This document shows, piece by piece, positions 24,802-29,965 of a DNA stretch of 29,965 nucleotides. The stretch is from DATLYB01 sp964502525 (GTDB taxonomy: Bacteria; Bacteroidota; Bacteroidia; Chitinophagales; CAIOSU01). The DNA is taken from assembly GCA_964502525.1 (NCBI GenBank), contig CAZCXH010000049.1, positions 1 through 29,965 on the forward strand, written 5' to 3'. The notes beneath the pieces are model-generated. The model searched no databases. It was given only the letters and a program-made list of their open reading frames with translations, and was not told the DNA's origin. Every line of letters starts with the position of its first letter. The stretch's first letter is position 1. A program made the position numbers and the translations under genes.

Positions 24802-26368
24802 GGAATTGCTGCACACTGTCGTTGATTTTTTCCATGCTGTTGTCGTGGATCCATTTTGCAAAAAACATGGGCGACACCATGGCAATGCTGGAAAGCATTT
24901 TGTCGCGATGCGGATTCCCGTCAATAAACATGGCAAATGCTTTCAGCTTATTGACCACATTGGAATCATCAGCCAAATGATGATAGCTTTGGTGCAACTG
25001 CAGATAGCATGACAAAGATTCGCTCAGCCTTCCCTCCGGGGTAACAATTAAAAGCTGTCCAAGCTGCATCTTCAGGTTCTTTTCCTCATCGAATAATCCT
25101 TTCCATTCAAGCGCGGTGATATCAATTAGAGCCTTTGACACTTTCTCTGTACTCCATTCAACAGGGGCATCGGCAACTTCAACAGGGACTGACGCTTGAA
25201 CCATCCGGCCGAGGCGTTCCTTTTTTTCACCAACCATTGTCTTACGTTCATCCAGCCAGCTTTTCAGCAGCTTCACAAAATCATTATAGGCTTTGATGCT
25301 TAAATCACGGGGCGTATTAGCTGCGTCCTGAGTCATGGGGACGGACTGCCGTTCAAGGTATTCCAGAATCTCCTGCTGCATTTCGACAGCCTGCTCGCGC
25401 AGCGACAGCTCAAAGGGCGTGAACACAACATTAAAATACAACGCTACATTTTTTGAAAGGCAGAAATCCAGTATGCCCGGCAGCTCCTTCCAATTGTGAA
25501 TGATCGGGCAAACCGCCATGGAAATAAAAGTCTTTTTCCGGAAGGTATAATCCCTGAAATAATCGAGATTCGCCATCACCCTTTCGTAATTCCCATTCAC
25601 CCTGATTTTTTCATACGTTTCTTTCACCACAGAATCAATGGACACGATAATGCCAGCGTTTAATCCCTCGAGCAATTCCTTAACGCGGTCGGTTAAGAAA
25701 GTGCCGTTCGTGGTGATGTGTATCCTGATTTCAGGCTTGATCTTCAGGATGCGCTCCCAGATCGAGAGGTAGATATCAATCATAAAAGGCTCCCCCCCCA
25801 GAAATTTGGCATCGGTGAGGTGAGGAATGAACTCGTCCAATTCATTTACAAACTTTTCATTATAAGGCGAATAAACAGGGGAAAGCTTCTCCCTGTTTTT
25901 CCGTATGCTCGATGAGAAATATCCGTTGCACATGACGCACTCCAGATTGCATTTGTTGCTCAGCTCGAACTCCATGACGCGGGGGTAGCCGATGCCACCA
26001 GTGAATTGATTCTTTAAATGAAGGAGTCTTGTCGCCAGATTATCGGGGGCATTGTCATCGAAGAAGAGCGCGCGCACCCCTTGGAAATTGCCCGCCTCAA
26101 TCATTTTGCCGCACTCCGTGCAGCCACCGCCCAGGTCATTATTTCGAATGCGCTTGCGCAGCAGATTGGCTTGCGGACCGTGCCATATCTGCCTGATTGA
26201 CTGATCGGGCCATTTCCCCAGTATTTCTTCCCGGTTGTAGCAGCAGGCGCGCACATTGCCGTTCTGCTCAAAGTTCAGATTTACAAACGGGGCATGGCAC
26301 ACGATGGATTTATAAGTGTTATTCCTTGCCGATGCATAACGATTGATCGTTTCTTTCCTGATAATCAT
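24791..26368 (-). CDS. Radical SAM protein with N-terminal twitch-like domain and long C-terminal extension (paralogue 3)
   Basis: 525 residues. Auxiliary-cluster cysteines are C24 (VCHAPFVNLNF), C42-C43 (VRACCYN) and C83/C86 (CTEC), with GKWPDQSIRQIWHGPQ between them. The radical SAM motif CNLECVMC (140, 144 and 147) is followed by FSSSIRKNREKLSP, SPYNEKF and FLGGEPFMI (GGEP 191-194). Then come HITTNGTFL and IVSIDSVVKETYEKIRVNG. The C-terminal extension from about 330 is the longest of the set, mostly helical, and ends near MVSPMFFAKWIHDNSMEKIN. Its ATG overlaps the stop of the two-domain glycosyltransferase by ATGA (26365-26368), which couples their translation. That is the tightest link here between a twitch radical SAM protein and a glycosyltransferase. 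Confidence 0.87.
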   Translation of the reverse strand: MIIRKETINRYASARNNTYKSIVCHAPFVNLNFEQNGNVRACCYNREEILGKWPDQSIRQIWHGPQANLLRKRIRNNDLGGGCTECGKMIEAGNFQGVRALFFDDNAPDNLATRLLHLKNQFTGGIGYPRVMEFELSNKCNLECVMCNGYFSSSIRKNREKLSPVYSPYNEKFVNELDEFIPHLTDAKFLGGEPFMIDIYLSIWERILKIKPEIRIHITTNGTFLTDRVKELLEGLNAGIIVSIDSVVKETYEKIRVNGNYERVMANLDYFRDYTFRKKTFISMAVCPIIHNWKELPGILDFCLSKNVALYFNVVFTPFELSLREQAVEMQQEILEYLERQSVPMTQDAANTPRDLSIKAYNDFVKLLKSWLDERKTMVGEKKERLGRMVQASVPVEVADAPVEWSTEKVSKALIDITALEWKGLFDEEKNLKMQLGQLLIVTPEGRLSESLSCYLQLHQSYHHLADDSNVVNKLKAFAMFIDGNPHRDKMLSSIAMVSPMFFAKWIHDNSMEKINDSVQQFLRM

Positions 26369-28374
26369 GAAACCGGTCCCTCAAACCAATTTAATACTTT
26401 AAGAAATGTTCTCATCAAAACATGATGCCTGACCTCATTAAGCGCTCTTTGTCTTCCGGAAGCTGGGAACCGAAATAGCTCATGCTGGTTCAGGAGGAAG
26501 GCAAGCGCGGAGCGATGATAGAAATCGGTTTTGTCAACGTCCTGCGCGCGCCACTCTTCGTTTTGCCAGTGGATAAAACACCAGTCTTGCGGCAGTTCAT
26601 CTTTTTTCCAAATAAATTTGCTCGTCTCTTCCCACCGGTCATCATTGCTTATTTTCTTTGATATGTAAGGCTGAAGTCCAATCTGCGCAACATAATCGTT
26701 CAGGATTTGAATCGGCTTATGCCAGTCGGTGTTGTTTTCATCAACGCTTTGCACCGCTTTTTCGTAGCAAAGCCTCATCAGTTCGCTGCCTTTCGGGCAT
26801 TTCATAACATTACCCACCACCATCATATCGTGGTGAGGGCGGAAAAAATAAGGTTTGTCAGTATGGATGTGTTTCAAGCAAGTGATGTCCATATCGGTCC
26901 ACCAGCCGCCCCGTTCAAATAGCAATTTATATCGGAAAATATCCGAGAAACCTGCATAGCTGCCTTTGCCGTGTCCATAGGCGTTGGAGCGCTTGTAATT
27001 GAAAACCTTTTCCCTCGGAATTATTTCATTGGCGTCAGCCAGCAAAGTCCCCTCCGGCAATGGTGTTTTGATTTTGTCATACACCCACAGGCGGAATGTG
27101 TGTCCATGCCTGAGAAACGAGCGGATAGTAAGCAACTCCAGCTTGCTCACAGCGCTGCCCACCCATAGCGCATTAAAATATTCCCGTTCCGGTTCCAAAG
27201 AGATTCCGGTTTTGGCTTCCACATCTTTCCAAACATCCCATTGCGCATCGCCCCAATGATGATAGACATGAATGAAATGGGGACTTATTGGTTCCTGAGA
27301 ACCTTCGGCAGAAAACTCAAGTCCTCCATGATAAATGATTTTCTTGTTTTCATAATCTGCTATAAGGTTGAACGCTGATGGAAGCGTTCGGTGGTTCTGC
27401 AGCCCGAATTCCCAAGCTGTCGCAGCCAAAGTGCCCTGGTCGCGGGTTTTCCATTCCTTGATTTCGAAAATGCGCATGGTCTTTTCATGCCATGCTTTCA
27501 AAAAGTCCTTGCTTTGATCTTCAAATAAAAAAACTCCACCGTTCCAATGACGCCATTCCGGATCGGCAATGCCTATGCCGAACTCTTTTTCAATGTGTTT
27601 GCCCAGGTGGTCGCACTTGCAGTCGAACACCTCTCTGCCATGAATCGTCCATGCGGATTTTCCATTATTCGCACGGTACCTGTAGTCCGTAAAATCTTCA
27701 ATTTCAGGATGGATGTTGGGGAGATCGTAATTCACCGTGTTGCCTTCCTTGTCATACCACACTCTGGTTTTTTTATCAAGCACGAATTCATCATCCAAGC
27801 GGAACTTTCGAGGTGAAAGCCAATAGCGGAAGATATAAAATGGATCGGTGTTTTTTTCAAGGCGCTCAAACTTTTCCTTGAGCCGTTTCTTTTTTTCGGG
27901 ATGTTCCGGAATGCGTTCGTGTTTCTTTTGCTCTTCTATGAGGTGCTTTAATTCTTTCTGCCAAAGTCCGAATTGTTCGTAACAGCCGCAGTTGACCGCT
28001 GCAGGGCTGAACCCGCTGAGGCGGCAATGGTCGGGGGCGAACGTAACTGGCGCGGAAAAGAGATTGAATATTTCATCCACTCCGGAATTCAGCGCGATGA
28101 CATCGGTATCGAGATAACAATACCGGTAATTGGCGGGCAGGTAACCATATATTCCTGTTTTGATAAAAATGCTCGCCTGATGATGATTCAGATTTACCGG
28201 AGTTTTGACGTCAATGATATGGTCATGACGGATGATCTCGCTGTTGCGGGCAGAATCGGTGATAACAATAATATCCGAAGCTGAAAATTTTTTCAACGTT
28301 TTCAATGAGTAATTGAGCGCGTCTATATGTTCCTTCGCCCCGCAAACAACGAACACAAATTTGTTTTTACTCAT
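26365..28374 (-). CDS. Two-domain glycosyltransferase (GT8-like domain fused to GT32-like domain)
   Basis: 669 residues, long for one glycosyltransferase. Residues 1-350 resemble a nucleotide-sugar GT-A domain of family 8 type: FVFVVCGAKEHIDALNYSL, RYCYLDTDVIAL (DTD 89-91), HWNGGVFLF (277-280) and TRDQGTLAATAW. A lysine/glutamate-rich, probably helical insertion occupies about 138-175. Residues about 395-620 resemble the DXD sugar-transferase families (GT32/capsular synthesis): NALWVGSAVSKLELLTIRSF, YAGFSDIFRYKLLFERGG and WWTDMDITCLKHI (DMD 494-496). Two sugars could thus be added in succession by one cytoplasmic protein. No membrane segments are seen. It lies 49 bases after the UbiA gene and overlaps the radical SAM gene by 4 bases. 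Family labels are by motif only. Confidence 0.8.
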   Translation of the reverse strand: MSKNKFVFVVCGAKEHIDALNYSLKTLKKFSASDIIVITDSARNSEIIRHDHIIDVKTPVNLNHHQASIFIKTGIYGYLPANYRYCYLDTDVIALNSGVDEIFNLFSAPVTFAPDHCRLSGFSPAAVNCGCYEQFGLWQKELKHLIEEQKKHERIPEHPEKKKRLKEKFERLEKNTDPFYIFRYWLSPRKFRLDDEFVLDKKTRVWYDKEGNTVNYDLPNIHPEIEDFTDYRYRANNGKSAWTIHGREVFDCKCDHLGKHIEKEFGIGIADPEWRHWNGGVFLFEDQSKDFLKAWHEKTMRIFEIKEWKTRDQGTLAATAWEFGLQNHRTLPSAFNLIADYENKKIIYHGGLEFSAEGSQEPISPHFIHVYHHWGDAQWDVWKDVEAKTGISLEPEREYFNALWVGSAVSKLELLTIRSFLRHGHTFRLWVYDKIKTPLPEGTLLADANEIIPREKVFNYKRSNAYGHGKGSYAGFSDIFRYKLLFERGGWWTDMDITCLKHIHTDKPYFFRPHHDMMVVGNVMKCPKGSELMRLCYEKAVQSVDENNTDWHKPIQILNDYVAQIGLQPYISKKISNDDRWEETSKFIWKKDELPQDWCFIHWQNEEWRAQDVDKTDFYHRSALAFLLNQHELFRFPASGRQRALNEVRHHVLMRTFLKVLNWFEGPVS

Positions 28375-28423
28375 TTACTCATTACGGTTTTCAGCGGCAG
28401 GCGGAACTTCCCCGGCAATGCCG

Positions 28424-29611
28424 TTAATTCTTTGTCCTCCGCTTCTTTCTCAGATAGTCCATCGCGGAAGCATTCTCTTTTCTTAAATCTACGCCAAACA
28501 GGAGAAAGCCATAGTAGATGAAGTAATTTACCAATGAGGAAATAACAATATGAATCACCCCTTTGATGGCAGACAGTAATTTGATCATCCCATAGAATGA
28601 AGCATTGATTGCACTCAGCAATGGATTTACCCCGTGATTCCTTAGCTGGATGAAGAAATCGAAATTAAAGAGAACGAGGTGCAGCAAAAGCACGGCAATG
28701 AACCTTGCGTCACCCAACGACAGGGCAGTCAGAAGAGCAGGCGGAATCCACTTTTCATAAATGTTATTCGGAAAAAATTTCCATTTGCTTTCAAGCAGGA
28801 GTTGCATCCCTTTATCGCCAAATAAGATGAAGGTTATTGCTGACAGAAAAATAATCACACCGGAGCAAATCGCTAAAAAACCATTGACCGTAATCATCAT
28901 TCCCCAGAAGCCAAGGCTTAACAACAACTCGAGCAGCATGAGATTCCTGATAACCGCGAAAAACGAGGAGGGATGCATCCCGGCAACGAAATTCACCGTT
29001 TCCGATGTTTTATCCTGATCCAGATCATTTGATTGATGAAGCAGGATGTTCCGGGTGCCGCAAACCAACTGCCAGGCGATAAGCAGCATCATAGGGAAAA
29101 ACGTGATGGATTTTCCTGATGCAAGAGAAAAAGTGAAGGCTGCAAGAGCGACAGGAAGCGCATGGGCATAGAGCGCATCTGCAATCAGCCCCGGTATCCC
29201 TCTTTCCTTAAGCCGGAGCGGTGGGAGAGAGTAGATGACGAACAAAATTATTTCCAAGGCTATCAGCAAGATTGAAAACCTGTTGAACGGCAGGTAAATC
29301 CAGGGCAGCATCAACAAAGAAAGCGCAACAGCGAAAAGCAAGATAATTGCCGCTTGTGATTTTCCCGCAAGGAAATTTTTCTTGCCGGCTATTGCGTCCT
29401 TTTCTCTGTCAGAAAAATCATTGATTAAATAGCCGAAAGACGCAAAACCTGATATCGTGACGATGGAAAGCAACGCCAGCCAGAGAAATTTTTCAAACCG
29501 GATATCAAACCATGCTGTGAACAAATACACCATGCCCATCAGCAGGGCGGCTTTGCTGCGCCACCAGTCATCCATCCTGAAAAGCTCTTTTGAAGAAATC
29601 GTTTTGAGCAT
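28424..29611 (-). CDS. UbiA-family prenyltransferase-like membrane protein
   Basis: 395 residues. About nine hydrophobic segments carry both aspartate-rich motifs of the family: GYLINDFSDREKDAIAGKKN (Asn64, Asp65, Asp68 and Asp72) and HQSNDLDQDKTSE (Asp196, Asp198 and Asp200). UbiA enzymes transfer a prenyl group, held as diphosphate by Mg2+ on these aspartates, to aromatic rings, glycerol phosphates or, in the arabinan pathway, phosphoribose. A residue 130-140 loop (PPLRLKERGIPG) is also family-like. The C-terminal 100 residues extend beyond the usual nine-helix core. In this setting it may make a polyprenyl-linked sugar or a lipid anchor for the glycan, but a quinone or pigment role cannot be excluded. 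It is the first gene of the minus-strand unit ending at 24791. A TAACTTTA sequence (29677-29670, minus) is a weak -7 candidate. Confidence 0.82.
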   Translation of the reverse strand: MLKTISSKELFRMDDWWRSKAALLMGMVYLFTAWFDIRFEKFLWLALLSIVTISGFASFGYLINDFSDREKDAIAGKKNFLAGKSQAAIILLFAVALSLLMLPWIYLPFNRFSILLIALEIILFVIYSLPPLRLKERGIPGLIADALYAHALPVALAAFTFSLASGKSITFFPMMLLIAWQLVCGTRNILLHQSNDLDQDKTSETVNFVAGMHPSSFFAVIRNLMLLELLLSLGFWGMMITVNGFLAICSGVIIFLSAITFILFGDKGMQLLLESKWKFFPNNIYEKWIPPALLTALSLGDARFIAVLLLHLVLFNFDFFIQLRNHGVNPLLSAINASFYGMIKLLSAIKGVIHIVISSLVNYFIYYGFLLFGVDLRKENASAMDYLRKKRRTKN

Positions 29612-29735
29612 ATCCTGCCATGCTCAGTGCCCGGTGCTCAACACAGGAACAATGAGCGGTTTTTACTTATAAAGTTATACTTGCTTTCAGAAACCTCTCA
29701 AAGTGAATCGCTTGATTATCAGAGCCATTCTTCTT

Positions 29736-29965
29736 TTAGATAAAAATACCCGCTGCATCAACAGCGGCAGAAGTGATTGCGCAATATGAACTGCCGAGAA
29801 TCGCTTTCGCCCAAACCAACGCTCCTGATGATGCACACTTTGCCAGAAAAACGTCCGCGCTGCCGCTGCCATTGACAGGCGTTGTTGCTCCACCCCGATC
29901 CATGTCAAGGGGGTGCATACCAAATTGTCGCGGAGGGTTAAATTTCAGGTCTAAAACCTTTAACC
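29736..29965 (-). pseudogene. End of an SBBP (beta-propeller repeat) gene, apparently truncated
   Basis: The minus-strand frame is open from the window edge to a TAA at 29738-29736. It reads DLKFNPPRQF, then GSGSADVFLAKCASSGALVW followed by AKAILGSS and AAVDAAGIFI before the stop. This is the SBBP repeat pattern found in secreted Bacteroidota proteins (GSxDVFxAKxDxxGxxVWAKxxGG, then AVDxxGNIYITG). The repeat stops exactly where IYITG should follow, and there is no T9SS domain, so I read it as a remnant or as a gene cut by a frameshift or nonsense change. The 5' part lies outside the window. The next 124 bases up to the UbiA start hold no other gene. Confidence 0.5.

Overview
The window looks like a metagenome-derived scaffold from a Bacteroidota member. 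It contains a run of exactly 100 N (1209-1308). Two large secreted proteins end in type IX secretion (T9SS) C-terminal domains, one of them carries SprB-type repeats, and several genes are preceded by Bacteroidota-style -7 boxes (TAnnTTTG). No tRNA, rRNA, insertion sequence or CRISPR array was seen. Every call rests on reading motifs in the sequence; no database search was possible.

Layout. (1) 1-2445, minus strand: the 5' part of scpB and a SprB-repeat T9SS surface protein broken by the gap. (2) 2527-4209, plus: a secreted protein joining a cytochrome c-like domain, a copper type II monooxygenase-like core and a T9SS tail, closed by a probable bidirectional terminator. (3) 4406-9887: a radical SAM gene with an N-terminal twitch-like domain (minus), divergent from a plus-strand set of a B12-binding radical SAM gene, a SPASM-type radical SAM gene and a family 2 glycosyltransferase. 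(4) 16057 down to 9891, minus: a SPASM radical SAM gene, an outer-membrane barrel-like protein, a type I phosphodiesterase, an arylsulfotransferase-like lipoprotein and a small exported protein of unknown function, the last four tightly packed. (5) 16167-24801, plus: a family 9 glycosyltransferase, a polytopic GT-C glycosyltransferase, two paralogous membrane SGNH hydrolases and two twitch-type radical SAM paralogues. (6) 29611 down to 24791, minus: a UbiA-family prenyltransferase, a two-domain glycosyltransferase and a third twitch-type radical SAM paralogue overlapping it by ATGA. (7) 29965-29736, minus: the end of an SBBP (beta-propeller) gene that looks truncated.

The core from 4.4 to 29.6 kb holds seven radical SAM proteins of three architectures (four N-twitch, two C-terminal SPASM, one B12-binding) among four glycosyltransferase genes, two SGNH hydrolases, a UbiA enzyme, and export or surface enzymes that could move sulfate or cleave phosphodiesters. 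My inference is a locus making and decorating an unusual cell-envelope glycan or glycolipid. Radical SAM enzymes would do chemically hard steps, glycosyltransferases would assemble, SGNH proteins would add or remove acyl groups, and the periplasmic enzymes would modify the product. No flippase, polymerase or RiPP precursor was seen, so the pathway is incomplete here or uses other loci. Two intergenic copies of a palindromic element (7688-7777 and 20350-20453) share an exact leader and lie inside this cluster.
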